Assembly (NCBI GenBank): GCA_029783825.1
Contig: JAREIK010009690.1
Coordinates: forward strand, 1-64,000
Length of the DNA: 64,000 bases
Direction: 5' to 3'
DNA from: Sapria himalayana
Lineage: Eukaryota; Streptophyta; Magnoliopsida; Malpighiales; Rafflesiaceae
Shown: in pieces, positions 15,326-26,160 of the stretch
Position numbering within the stretch: the first letter of the stretch is position 1
Layout: the number at the start of each line of letters is the position of its first letter
Notes under the pieces: model-generated
What the model was told of the DNA's origin: nothing
Seen by the model: only the letters and a program-made list of their open reading frames with translations
Databases searched by the model: none
Translations under genes and position numbers: made by a program

Positions 15326-15695
15326 GATCATCATTTTTCTACTATGACAAAGCTGTCCGAGTCACGGCATGTAATGTCTAGTGAAAAATCCTATCACTTA
15401 TAAAATCTTTGTATGAGGAACAATGTGGTATCATATCTGTCAAAAATTTAAACCACTCCGTCAAATTAAAAAAAAAGTTATGTTTTGATACATATATAAT
15501 CTTGTAGTATATATGTAAATTTATACTAGCATTTCACTCGTACATATATTACTATAGTATTTGTACATAAAAACAATAGTATTATGTGTACATATAAACT
15601 GACTACAAATATACTCAGTATATATGTACATAAAATACTACAATATTATATGTACATATTTACTGACTTTATTCATACGTATATACCTCATTTCG

Positions 15696-16215
15696 TGTTG
15701 TTGCTACTGCTCTCGTTGCCGCTCCTGTCACTGTTTCCATTGCCGCTGTCGCTGCCAATACCACTATTGTTATCGTCGTTGCCGCCACTATCTCTACCAT
15801 ATTCATTATTGCCGATGCCAACGTTGCCGTCGTCGCTGCTGTTGTCGCTGGCCACTACCGCCGCTGCCTCCTCTAGACTGTGCTACCATTGCATGCCGCA
15901 GCTACCACTACTACTACTTCTGCCATCGCTCCTACCACTGCCTCCTTTGCCACTACTTCCGGTGCAGCCGCTGCTACCACCACTGCCACTGATACTTTAT
16001 GTGCAACCACTGCTACCTCCACTACAGCCGCTGCTTCCGGTGCATCTACTACTGTAGGCGCTGCCACTGCCTCTGATGCTGCTACTCCCACCACTGCCGC
16101 TCTCGCCGCTACCACCACTCTCGGCACTACTACCACCATTGCAACCCCTGCTGTTGCCGCTGCTACCACTGCCGCCGCTTCCACTACCATCGCTACCTCC
16201 GATGTCACTATTACT
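15696..16215. repeat. imperfect triplet-repeat island (GCT/ACC/GCC-type)
   Basis: About 520 bp of pyrimidine-ended triplets such as gctgccact, ttgccgctg and actaccacc, far more GC-rich than its surroundings. Because the period is 3, frames stay open for long stretches on both strands, encoding poly-Ala/Thr, poly-Leu/Pro or poly-Val/Ala. These overlapping frames point to a cryptic triplet satellite, not a protein gene. There is no domain, signal or splice pattern I can recognise, and the open frames end soon after the repeat ends. Confidence 0.8.
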
Positions 16216-16394
16216 GCTGCATGTAAATTTCATCAAGATGGAGATGACGATGGAAATACATATAACAATATGAATTAATACATAAGGACATGGAACATGA
16301 AAATTCTCAATCACAAATTTGTGGGTTCGTATATCATTAGTAACTATTGAAGTTAATAACATACTCATGAGTTAATGTACTACAACTGTCATCA

Positions 16395-16555
16395 CAGGTT
16401 AGTTCAGATGGTAAGGGTGAGCAACAAGCTCCATGAATACAATATATTCATGAGATCATAGGTTTGAATCTTACCTTTGAATTGACGGAAATGTATCAGC
16501 TCATACTTACCTAGGATTAGTCGAGGTGCATGCAAATTGACTCGAACATTCATGG
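16395..16555 (+). mobile_element. tRNA-derived SINE remnant
   Basis: Contains an A-box-like tagttcagatgg (16399-16410) and, about 50 bp on, a B-box-like aggtttgaatct (16460-16471), the spacing of an internal RNA polymerase III promoter. Downstream is acctaggattagtcgaggtg followed by a cgaaca-type end (to about 16548), a body sequence I associate with plant tRNA-related SINEs. No clean poly-T or poly-A tail or target duplication is visible, so it is likely old or truncated. Confidence 0.65.
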
Positions 16556-17244
16556 GTCACAAAAGAAACATACTAGAGCTGACTCTGCCCTACCTGATTT
16601 TGACCCCAAACCCAAGTCTGCTCGTCGAGATGGTACCACCATTTACACAAGGTTCTACAATAGCAGTAGTACAATGCACTCCACATGACACAGATTTTAC
16701 AAACTCTACCTCTAACTACTTCACTTTTCATGGGTGCATTTTACCCTCTTCAGTGCCATCACCCAATTGACCAAATTCATTATTACCTAATCAAATATCT
16801 GAACATATAAGAGCCTAAATATGTGCAAAGTTATGAACGAGTACACTTGAACATAATAAGAACAAAATAGTAAAGGGGGTATTTGTTTGATTATTATGAG
16901 GGAGAAATGAAACAAGCATAAACTACAATTTTGTCCAATTATTTGTCCAATTAATTTTTGATTTTGTAGAACTTCCCATCAATATTCTAAAATATCATAT
17001 ACAATCCTATGGAATAAAATGAGAAAATAGAAAACATATGTTATAATGTATACATTTCAATTTCCATAAAATAACATGCATACAAGTAGAAGCATACCAC
17101 TTGCTTCAAGCTCCAAATAATTTTTTATATTAAATATTTATGTTTGACAAAAATGAAATGATTAATTATTATTCAACATTTCAAATTGATATCACATATG
17201 AAACATAACAGGGCCCAAACATCACTATTTACTTCAACCTAGAA
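16556..17244. other. unassigned AT-rich sequence
   Basis: No recognisable gene or repeat. A 77-codon plus-strand frame at 16537-16770 overlaps the SINE end and resembles no family I know. Confidence 0.6.
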
Positions 17245-17824
17245 TGTTGTATATAGTTTGTTTTAATAATATGTTTGTATAACCAAATATTTCTATTTTA
17301 ATATTTTCATGTAAATGCAGGAAAGGAAATATTAAAAGGTTGGGAATACAGTAGTAACACAATAATGAAGGTCTCGTTGTCTGGTCATGGTCGAAGAAAT
17401 TTTTGAAGTAGAGCCTGACCCATCCGATGATTCAACCCGCTCTGGTTAATTGAACCGAAAAATTTTTAACATAAAATGTTTTTATTTTATTTTTTCGGGT
17501 TACTATTTTTGTGATCTGGAACTATTCATCTTCTCTCTCTCTCTCTCTCCACGCAAATTATCACGACTATTTCTATGATGCACATACTCTAAGACTTCTG
17601 ATTTGGTTTAATTTGTAACACATAAGTATTTTTTGGTGGATGTAGCTAGTTGTACTGAGCAACTAGCGAACCATGTTATTTTGTGCGTTTCTTTTGTGGG
17701 TTCTATTCTATTTTTTATTCTCTCATGCTTGGATTGTAAATTGAATATAAATCATTTGTTGTTTTTGTTGTTCTTTATTCTTCTGTATCTTAAAATCATA
17801 AATGTGGAAGCACAATTGCCAACA
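17245..17824 (+). mobile_element. copia-type solo LTR, copy B
   Basis: Begins TGTTG and ends CAACA, the canonical copia LTR termini, and is flanked by tagaa (17240-17244) and tagag (17825-17829), a 4-of-5 match to a 5-bp target duplication. It shares with copy A (in inverse orientation) tttaatattttcatgtaa, tgcaggaaaggaaatattaa and the gtactgagcaactagcgaac block. No internal domain lies beside it, so it is best read as a solo LTR formed by recombination between the two LTRs of a full element. Confidence 0.82.
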
Positions 17825-18294
17825 TAGAGTAATCACCATTAACCAGCAACATACAGCAACAATCATTGATTATTACCCAACACCATCAATGACTAGCATT
17901 AATTGGTACTATCAACAATGAAAATGCTTGATTCATCACTATTATAGACAAAAACTGGTAAGAGTTTCGGTTATAACCAGGGAGAGAAGGAGAAAAAGAA
18001 AAATAAATATATTTTTTCATTTTTTTTTAAAAATAAATATATATACAGTTGTGATAACTCACATGTCATGTGCTCTTATATAATATATAAATCTAACAAG
18101 AAAAAAAATAAATAAATAAATATGCTTACACATTAAATTAAACCTCAAACACAACCACTTTAAGCTAGCATGTATATGTCACAAATTCTCAACTAGAAAA
18201 AGAGAAAAAAACATTATTGTTTGAGCTCATTCATGAAATATCTACAATTTTTTCATTTATATGTATGTATATAATTACTTTCAAATTATCCTAG
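17825..18294. other. AT-rich spacer
   Basis: No gene or clear repeat recognised between the solo LTR and the copia remnant; simple A/T-rich text with short poly-A runs. Confidence 0.6.
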
Positions 18295-19560
18295 ATTTTT
18301 TCCCATTAAAGTACAATCGATCTAAATATATATTATTTAGTCATTGAATATCAAATAAGCATCAATATCAAGTTGTCTAATTATTATAATAAAGCATTAT
18401 AAACATCTAAATTAGTAAATAGAACTCTTCCAAAAAAATGTTTGATCCACTGGATCTCATAAGCAATCAATGTCATAAATACATACTTTGTATCTACATT
18501 AAATCTAAAAATCATGATATACCACTTACTTTTCTAAGAAATAATATTTCTATAAAAAAATATAAAATTATATAATAGATATTTTCTTTTTAATCATTTG
18601 AGTTCAACTAGAATTTGTGTAGACCTCTATCCGACTATATCACTCATCTCTGAATGATATCTCATGTTCTAGAATACTCTTTAGAAACATGAAAATCATA
18701 ACTATACACATATTAGTATGTCTATGAGATTCTAAGCATTACTCTTTAATCATCATCAGGTAGTTTAACTTTCATACAATTATACTATGTCTAATAGAAT
18801 CAACTGAGAAACAAGTAAATATGAATAGGTTTACACTCAGATCAAGTAGTAAGCCCATGAGCATATATTCAATCATATCAAAATCAGACAAAATATTTAA
18901 AGCAATTCTCCTCAAAAGAAGGAATTATATCTCAATACTCATGAAATATCTAAAATATCTCAAATTCTTTATTTAGAACTCAACTTATATGAACCATTTC
19001 AATTTCAATATACCCCAGATGATAATTATCTATAAACAAAATATCAGCATACATTAATAACTTCACATCTTATCCTCTTGATTTATTTTGATAGAAATAA
19101 GAATAACCTAACACATATTTCATAAAATCAAAAGTAATGAATGCTAAAGAGAATATATTAAACTATACCCTATAAAATTATTTCAATCAATAAATAACCT
19201 TTCTAGTCTACCAATCATGTATATGTTCCAAAAAATAGTGAATTCTGACGAATGATGTATAAACACCTCTTCCTTAAAATCATTATGAATAAATATATTC
19301 ATCATATTTAACTGATATACAATCTACATAAAACATATAATAATAAAAAATAATAATCTAATAGCAATCACCTTAGTCACAAAAAACATATCCCAATAAT
19401 CATTCTATTTTTTTGTATATCTCTTAGCTATCAACTTAGCATTAAGTCAATCAACCTTCAATTCAATCCCAGTCTTCAATGAAAATGCCCAATTGCATTC
19501 TATTGCAATCTTACCTAAAAATTTCAAAATAAAATCATCAGTATAATTAGATGTCATTGC
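18295..19560 (-). pseudogene. decayed copia reverse transcriptase / RNase H
   Basis: Conceptual translation of the minus strand, ignoring stops and frameshifts, gives the order of a copia pol C-terminal half. Near 19440-19510 AIECNWAFSLKTG matches the AIGCKWVFKVK start of the RT domain. LNAKLIAKRYTKK follows, like YKARLVAKGYTQ. QLNMMNIFIHNDFKEEVFIH (19240-19320) matches LDVKNAFLHGDLEEEVYM. LLMYADILFIDN (about 19030-19060) sits at the catalytic YVDD site, with the aspartate pair altered. IKNLRYFRYFMSIEI (18920-18970) matches IKDLGRLRYFLGIE. Farther on, residues at 18300-18440 fit the RNase H region and the terminal HIEIDCHFVREKI motif. Many in-frame stops show it is long dead. Its strand fits LTR A at 14746, so they could be one element split by the later solo LTR B; that is inference. 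No integrase or gag was recognised to the right. Confidence 0.8.
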
Positions 19561-19893
19561 ATTAAGTTCAACCAATATAATATATCAACTTTAATGACTA
19601 ATAATCTAGAAAAAAATATCAAGGATCATGTAATTATTAAGAAAGGACAAAAAATTAAAATATATAATATCAAAATAAAAATAAGAAAATATAAGTAATA
19701 CTAAGTGCCTAACATAACATATCTTTAGTTTTTTCTATAGTATAATAGAAAGGTCCAATTCACTATTTCAAATTAAATCATCTAATGTGGGCAAGTCTAA
19801 TATGGAGAAGGTTATTGATATATCTATCAAGTACATACCTCTAGGTCAAGATCATCAAGTTTTCAAAAATTTCTCATGTTTTTATTCAATAGG

Positions 19894-20120
19894 ACACTCA
19901 TACTATGCTCCTTTTCCTAGCAGAAAGCATCATAATAAATCTCTAAGATAAAGTTAAAATAGTTGTTACACTCAATGAAATAATTATATCATGATAGAAC
20001 ACTTATACTATGCTCCTTTTCCTACCTGAAAGAAAAGCATCACTACTCTCTTCAAAATTAATTTTGCTATTAGTATCAGACGCAAAGATAGAAGTTAAAA
20101 TAATTGTTACATTGTAATGA
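19894..20120. repeat. 105-bp direct duplication
   Basis: atactatgctccttttccta occurs in both halves, the copies starting at 19894 and 19999, each followed by agttaaaatarttgttacaytgaaataat-like text. It lies just upstream (minus sense) of the dead RT and may be part of the retroelement leader or spacer. Confidence 0.65.
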
Positions 20121-20699
20121 AATAATCTTATCATTATGGAGTCCAAATAGCTCTAAGATAGAGTCATTGAAAAATAATTTATCATTAAAGAATATTATAT
20201 TCACACTCATAATAATATTTAATGGCCTCTAATAAGTAACATATATATCTTTTCTAAGTATTACAGTACTTAACAAAAGCAGACTTTATAACACAAATAG
20301 TCATCTTCTCACTATCTTAAAAAATCTTAAATAAAATAAATACACTCAAAAATATTAAGCATAAAATAAAAAAACTCTCATAAATATAAAAATTAATATT
20401 AGCTACAATCTAAGAATAGTAAAAACAACATCCAATTGAATAAGAATTTATTTGTTGACACCACTTCTTTTGAAAAATAACTAAGAACACTCATTTGTAA
20501 TAGAAATGCTGAAATTATCGCAATTAAATATTAGTTCTTTCTTTCAGCTTTCTAATTCATTCCATAAGTGCTAGCACATGATATCTAATTAATCATTTTA
20601 TGCTTTTCAAAAAAATAAATCATCTCATGTTGATGTTGCCTTTTAGTCCTTTACTTTAAAGATCAAATGTGTAATATCCAAATTTACTCTACTAAGATG

Positions 20700-21790
20700 C
20701 AAAACTAATAAAATATTTCATTTATATAACCATTACATATTATGTATTATGAAATCTAATTAGAATCACATTTGATGACTATCCACACTCTCATTATACC
20801 ATTTGCATTTATTATTAAAATTTTACAAATATATTAACTAATATTCAATTATACAATTCACAAATTCTAGAGAGAAATGCAAAATAAAACCCTCTAATTT
20901 TTATTCTACTCATACAACAACATTAAAAGCTCCACTAATAATTTATAGTTCAGACAAAGAGGACATTAGGTGGAATGTTCAAAAAATCAAAAATTACTGA
21001 AAGAGATAATATTTGGTCTATATTTAAGATCATTATCCTACTCATTTTTTGTACCATAAACTAATTTATATGGTTAGCATTAGCAACAACAACCTCAAAA
21101 TTCAGTTTATGTTTTAACTTTTCTAATTCATTCAGATATTTAGGTTTACTAAGGAAGACAAACGACACTAGCACATTATACATTTAAAATAAGTTTTAAA
21201 TGGCACTATTGAGATTAATGAGTGGTAAAATACTTCATTTATCTGATCATTTCATATTACATAGCATTATATCAAGTCAAAATCACATCTTGTGACTATC
21301 CTCTCTCTAATTATACAACGTGAATTAATTATCAAAAACATTCAAATATACTAACTCACATCCTACTACACAAGCTACAAATTCTAGAGAAGAACATAGA
21401 TTAACACCATTCCTCACTAATTATTCTTTCATTCTTACTAAAACATTAAAATCTTCACTAATAATTTATGGCCTAAACAAAGAGAACTGAGTTATTGCAA
21501 CCCATATCTTGCTTTAGGATTACCTCTTGTTCTTTTCATACACTCCCATTAAATTAGTTGAAAAATAGGATGTTTAAAAAATCAAAAACCACTCAAGGAG
21601 ATAATATTTGGTTCATGTTTATGACCATAATTATGATACTCATTTTTTGTCCCATTAACTAAATTTTATGGTTAGCATTAGCAACTACAATCTCAAAATT
21701 CAATTTATGTTTTTACTTTTCTAATTCATCCAAACACATAGCTTCAATAAGAGAAACAAATGACACTGACACACCATACATCTGCCATAA
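20700..21790. repeat. diverged tandem duplication of about 0.5-0.6 kb
   Basis: Ordered landmarks are shared: aaaatatttcatttat (20710) with aaaatacttcatttat (21227), gagataatatttggt (21003 and 21598), ggttagcattagcaac and cttttctaattcat. Offsets rise from 517 to 595 bp because the second copy has about 65 extra bases around 21490-21560. No coding content recognised. It is probably remnant transposon spacer. Confidence 0.7.
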
Positions 21791-23548
21791 AGACAAATGA
21801 CACTGCCATTAACACATAATGTTCTTTTCATACGTCAAACATAATGTTCTAATCATCTTAATATTTTCATGTTGCAATCAAACTCCATTTTTATTTTCCA
21901 TAAAATTTATAATCATAAACAAAATTTCAAATCTTGTTTTTAAATCAATAACTATATATATCTAGTACTATAGGAATGTCAGATACACACCCCGAGATAT
22001 CTTTACCAATTGCTATATTCTTAATGTTATGGAAAAGTCTTATCTACTCTAATCCCAAGGAACATATATAAGTCAAGGAAAAATATGAGATGAATCTGAG
22101 AGAGAATGATAAGAGATGATAAAAAAATAATATATATCTAATATAATTATTAATAAAAATAATAAAATATCTCAAACTATCATGTATAATCACCCTACAA
22201 AAAGCCTAAATATCTTACTAAATCAAATGACATATATCGCTCCTAACATTCTCATATTGTGAATGATAAGAAATTGTAGTAAATTTTTCTCATTGATATA
22301 CCTCTTAATCAATAAATATTATTTAATTGATGTGATGTCAATTTTTCTTATTGATAGTTGAGGCATCAATATACCTCATGGTCCATCTCATCATTCTAAC
22401 AAAACTCATATACAAAAAAATACATGACAAAAAAAGAACAACATTAGCATTGTCATGCCCCATGGTCATTACAACAATGTCACTGTCTAAAAGCCTAAAA
22501 CAATATTAAAGACTTAAGACTAAACAAAAACGTATGTGATCACTTAAAACATGAGTATTGACTCCTACTAAATGTATAACCCAAGAATTTTGAGTAAGAT
22601 GGTGGGAAAAACTAATCATAAATATGTGTTGTAGTTTTATTCAACTATTATATTTAATGTTATATTATTTGATGAGATAGGCTACCCATTTATTTTTGCT
22701 TGTTAAATAAAAGATATGCATCAAAGTAATTACCAAAGACACTAATTAAAACAAGGGTCAATCTTTAAGCTATCATTGATATTTTTGTTGAATCTTCTAA
22801 TATAAAAGAATAATTAAAAAAATTTAAATATCCAACAAATATAAAACTATAGTGATAAAAATGACTAATTATTCAGATTCTAGTTAATCATATTTATTCA
22901 GAATCTAGTTGTGCATATTTTCTAATTAACCAATTATTTATTGACAATAAAAAACATATCAATATTTTTAGATACAAGTATAAATGAACCATAAGATAAT
23001 ACTTGAAATTATATGTAAACTTTTTTTGATCAAATACTTTCTTAAAATATATACTTTTCTGCTTTCATCTTATTATATTTTACTATGAAAATTAACAAGC
23101 CAAATATATACCTTCCATTTAAATCTTTCAAGATTATACAAAGAACTTAAATGTAAATTATCTTTGCATTAAAAATATATATATGATAATTAATCCTTTT
23201 TGCTGATAGTCCTACCACCAATCAATCTTGAGATATATACCAAAAACTATATTTTAGTAATAATTTTCATTTTTTTTTTCAAATCTTGTATTTTAGATAT
23301 TTATGCATTAGTTTAAATAAAAATGTTAGATTATCATATTAATTTTATTTAATTTCAAATATGTATTTACATTTCAGCTTGTATTTAATATTAGTGAAAT
23401 GTTTTGTATAAAAACACTCCATATATTTTTTTGTATCACGTATTCACCTTTTAGATTAATAAAATGTATGGGACATTTCTGTTCAATAGTTTAACATGAA
23501 CAAAATTTTCAACCTCCACATTGTTTTGCTAGCTAACAAAAAAATGAA
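21791..23548. other. AT-rich sequence without recognisable genes
   Basis: Long A/T-rich stretch with stops in all frames. I see no transposon termini, tandem repeat or protein similarity. Confidence 0.6.
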
Positions 23549-23589
23549 TCATTTGTAGAAATATCTGAATAAACAAAAAGAAAGCAAAC

Positions 23590-23776
23590 CCCATGTAAAA
23601 AGTGACCCATCAGAAGCCACAGTAGCAGTATACTCTTTGCCACATGATATATTCAACCACCAAGCATTGGCACCAGCTGGGAATTCAAAGAGCTCTGGAG
23701 AAGTGGTTTTGGTATTCGTAATTAACACTCTTTTCCATTTCTTCCTGTTTGCCAACTCTGATATCCCCCCGTACAT
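23590..23776 (-). pseudogene. RCC1-repeat exon fragment, captured in CACTA-1
   Basis: The minus-strand frame starts with ATG at 23776 and ends about 62 codons later at a GT dinucleotide (TGG-G|GTTTGC near 23590) that could be a splice donor. The C-terminal part CGKEYTATVASDGSLFTWG is a typical opening of an RCC1 (regulator of chromosome condensation) beta-propeller blade, with conserved Gly, Ala-ASDG and TWG. The preceding LFEFPAGANAWWLNIS looks like the run-in of a plant RCC1/UVR8-like protein. An upstream in-frame TGA and the ATG suggest a first coding exon. Only one partial blade is present where the family has seven, and no other exon was seen nearby, so this is a captured or stranded fragment. 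Which RCC1-family gene it derives from cannot be told. Confidence 0.6.
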
Positions 23777-24440
23777 AAATCACAATCTTTATTGCTGAAA
23801 GCATGGGTGTTGCAGGATTACCGAAATATCATTCATGTCCATCATACTATTGTACTACTGACCATCATTGGTTGAAAAGACTATGAGACAAAAAATGACC
23901 ATGACCATAACAACATTGAGTGAATTACAAATAACACGAAAAAATCAGCTTGATTTTGATTAATTTGCAGAATCATTTAAATAATTAACTGAAAATAAAC
24001 CAAATACAATCTACCAAAAATCAAATTTTCCATAAATTGATAACTTTAATCATAATCTAATAGGGAAAAGTCAGGATGACTAGTAAAAAAAGTAGTCATC
24101 AGAACTAAATCAATCAACTATTCTTCAACTGATTACAAACTTCTAGAAAATCATTTAACAATCAAAGTTTAAATGAAAATAGTCATGACATAGAATTAAT
24201 AGATTCTATACAAAGAAAATGGAATAACAAGTTTTTCAGGTGGAACAAAATAAGATCCAATGAAAATCATAGTTCATAAACAATCATATACAGATACGAT
24301 TTAAAAAATTGTGCAGATTGTGAAACTATGGGGTAAATGTAACCCAATGAAAACTGAAATTGATAATGAAATGTATGGAACAAAATGATTTTAAACGCCA
24401 GAAGAATGCTAAGATGCACCATGAGTGTAAGATTTGGTGG
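23777..24440. other. AT-rich flank of the RCC1 fragment
   Basis: No recognised exon or repeat. It could contain intron or upstream sequence captured along with the RCC1 fragment. Confidence 0.5.
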
Positions 24441-24622
24441 ACTTGAATAGTAAAAATGAACCTTTCAACTTGAATACTTAAAACAAAGCTTTAGACTTAA
24501 ATACTTAAAACGAACCTTTCGGCTTGAATACTAAAAATGAACCTTTCAGCTTGAATACTAAAAATGAACCTTTCAGCTTGAATACTAAAAATGAACCTTT
24601 CAACTTGAATACTCAAAATAAA
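24441..24622. repeat. 27-bp minisatellite, about 6.8 copies
   Basis: Units start with (a/g)cttgaatact and end gaacctttca at 24441, 24468, 24495, 24522, 24549, 24576 and 24603. Units 4 to 6 are identical; the outer ones differ at several positions, a pattern of recent expansion in the centre. Confidence 0.92.
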
Positions 24623-24857
24623 TAACAAAGTACGTGAATGAACTGAATTCTATAAGAAGTGAATTGGGCAGAGAAGCTTGTTCAATCAAAGAAATGGGTA
24701 ACTAAAGATTCATCCTTGAAATGAGTCATTCATGTTCAATGATATGAAATAGATTTAGAAGATGATCGAGTGAACTATGTTGTTAAGAGATGAGTCATTA
24801 ATAAGTTTGTGTTATTTTAAAGATTCACCAATATTATTATTTTAAGGTGAAATTCTA

Positions 24858-25458
24858 TTTTGGGGTATCCCCTAAAATATTTAAAAAATTTAAACTGATC
24901 TTTTAATATTAAAAAAAAAGACACCAAACATAAAAAAATAAAAAATCTAGACACTTGAATTCATAGTCATAAACTACCGTCACCCCTCTCCACTACATCT
25001 TGCCCTTGCCCCTCGCCCTTGCCCCTCGGCTTTGCCCCTCTTCCTAGCCCCTTACCCCCCTCCAAGAACTCCATGACGGAGCTCAATAGAGCTCCTCCAT
25101 GGATCTCGGTGGATTTCGTAGAGAGGGGCGAGGGGTGAGGGGCGAGGGAAGAGGGGCGAGGGGAGAGAGGTGAGGGAAGAGGGGCGAGGGGTGATGGGTG
25201 AAGGGCAAGGGGTGACAGGTGAGGGGCAAGGGCTAGGACGAGGAGCAAATGGTAACGGGTGAGGGGCATGAATAAGGACAAGGGCGAGGGGTATGGGAGT
25301 GAACGAGAGTGAGGGGCATGAAAGATGGGCGAGGGTTGTTTAGGATTTATGGATTCGAGTGCAATGGTTTCGAATTTATTTATAGTTCCATGCTTTTTTT
25401 TCAAATGTTAAAATATTAGTTTCATATTTTAAAATATTTCTAGGGGAGTACTCCAAAA
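24858..25458. mobile_element. 600-bp terminal-inverted-repeat (MITE-like) element
   Basis: The left end ttttggggtatcccctaaaa (24858) and the inverted right end ttttggagtactcccctaga (25458) match closely, and the similarity continues for about 60 bp into AT-rich sequence. Between them sits a second, GC-rich inverted arrangement: CCCCT-rich DNA at 24981-25063 and GAGGGG-rich DNA at 25122-25330 around a 58-bp centre. A 145-codon minus-strand frame (24967-25404, Pro/Ser/Leu/His rich) is produced by this repeat and is not credible as a gene. The superfamily is not assigned because I cannot fix a target duplication. Confidence 0.6.
25122..25330 (+). repeat. G-rich purine repeat with G-quadruplex motif
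   Basis: GAGGGGC/T units are repeated along about 200 bp. At 25125-25148 four G-runs of 4, 4, 4 and 3 are separated by 3-base loops (CGA, TGA, CGA), a textbook intramolecular G-quadruplex pattern. The opposing C-rich arm at 24981-25063 could alternatively pair with it as a hairpin. Confidence 0.75.
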
Positions 25459-26160
25459 CATAAATCCATCACTAAATCAAGAATTTTATTAGCAATGGAT
25501 AATATGTTGCTAAATCATAGATTTTATTAGCAAGTGAAAATCTATCGCTAAATCGATCACTAAATCCATCACTAAATCAAGGATTTTATAAGCAAGTGAG
25601 AATTCATCGCTAAATCCGTCGCTAAATCAAGGATTTTATTAGCAAGGAAAAATTTATCGCTAAATCATAGATTTTATTAGCAAGAGAAAAATGGTCGCTA
25701 AATCAATCACTAAATCATTGATTTTATTATCAAGGAAAAATCTATCGCTAAATCTATCGATAAATCATGGATTTTATTAGCAAGGGAATATCCGTCATGA
25801 AATCCATCGCTAAATCAAGGATTTTATTAGCAAGGGAAACTTCGTCGCTAAATTAAAAATTTTTTTAGCAAGAGATATTGCGTCAATAAATTCATTGCTA
25901 AATGAAAGGTTTTATTAGCAATGGATATCTCGTCGCTAAATTTGTAGCTAAAATCTCCGCTTTTCTTGAGCGGAATTTACAAAAATTTTCCGTCGCTAAT
26001 TCACGCTAAATCTGTCACTATATGCTCCACTTTTCTTTAGCGAAATTTTCAAATAATTTTTTCTCGCTAATCCATCATTAATCCGTTGCTATTTTTTTTT
26101 CGTGGGGGGGGGGGGTCATCAATCCCTTGCTATTCCCTAGCTAATCCCCTGCAATTTAGT
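25455..26160. repeat. right subterminal tandem array of CACTA-1
   Basis: About ten copies of a 40-56-bp unit built from gattttattagcaag, a short variable link and tcgctaaatc run from 25470 to 25930. They are followed by scattered TCGCTAAAT, TTAGCGAAAT and CCTAGCTAA motifs up to the terminus. These are the same words found in the left subterminal zone. A run of 12 G lies at 26104-26115. Such arrays are expected to be transposase-accessory binding sites; this one is unusually regular. Confidence 0.82.

Noticed and set aside
15584..16368. Ala/Thr-rich and Leu/Pro-rich frames on both strands
   Set aside because: Period-3 simple sequence keeps many frames open. The frames overlap each other and end soon after the repeat ends, so no protein gene is supported.
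20000..24440. Possible integrase or gag of the decayed copia element
   Set aside because: I looked for zinc-knuckle, DDE and GKGY-like motifs on the minus strand and could not recognise any; calling it would be guesswork.
24967..25404. 145-codon Pro/Ser/Leu-rich minus frame resembling a proline-rich protein
   Set aside because: It is generated by the GAGGGG/CCCCTC repeat core of an inverted-repeat element and has no recognisable signal or domain.
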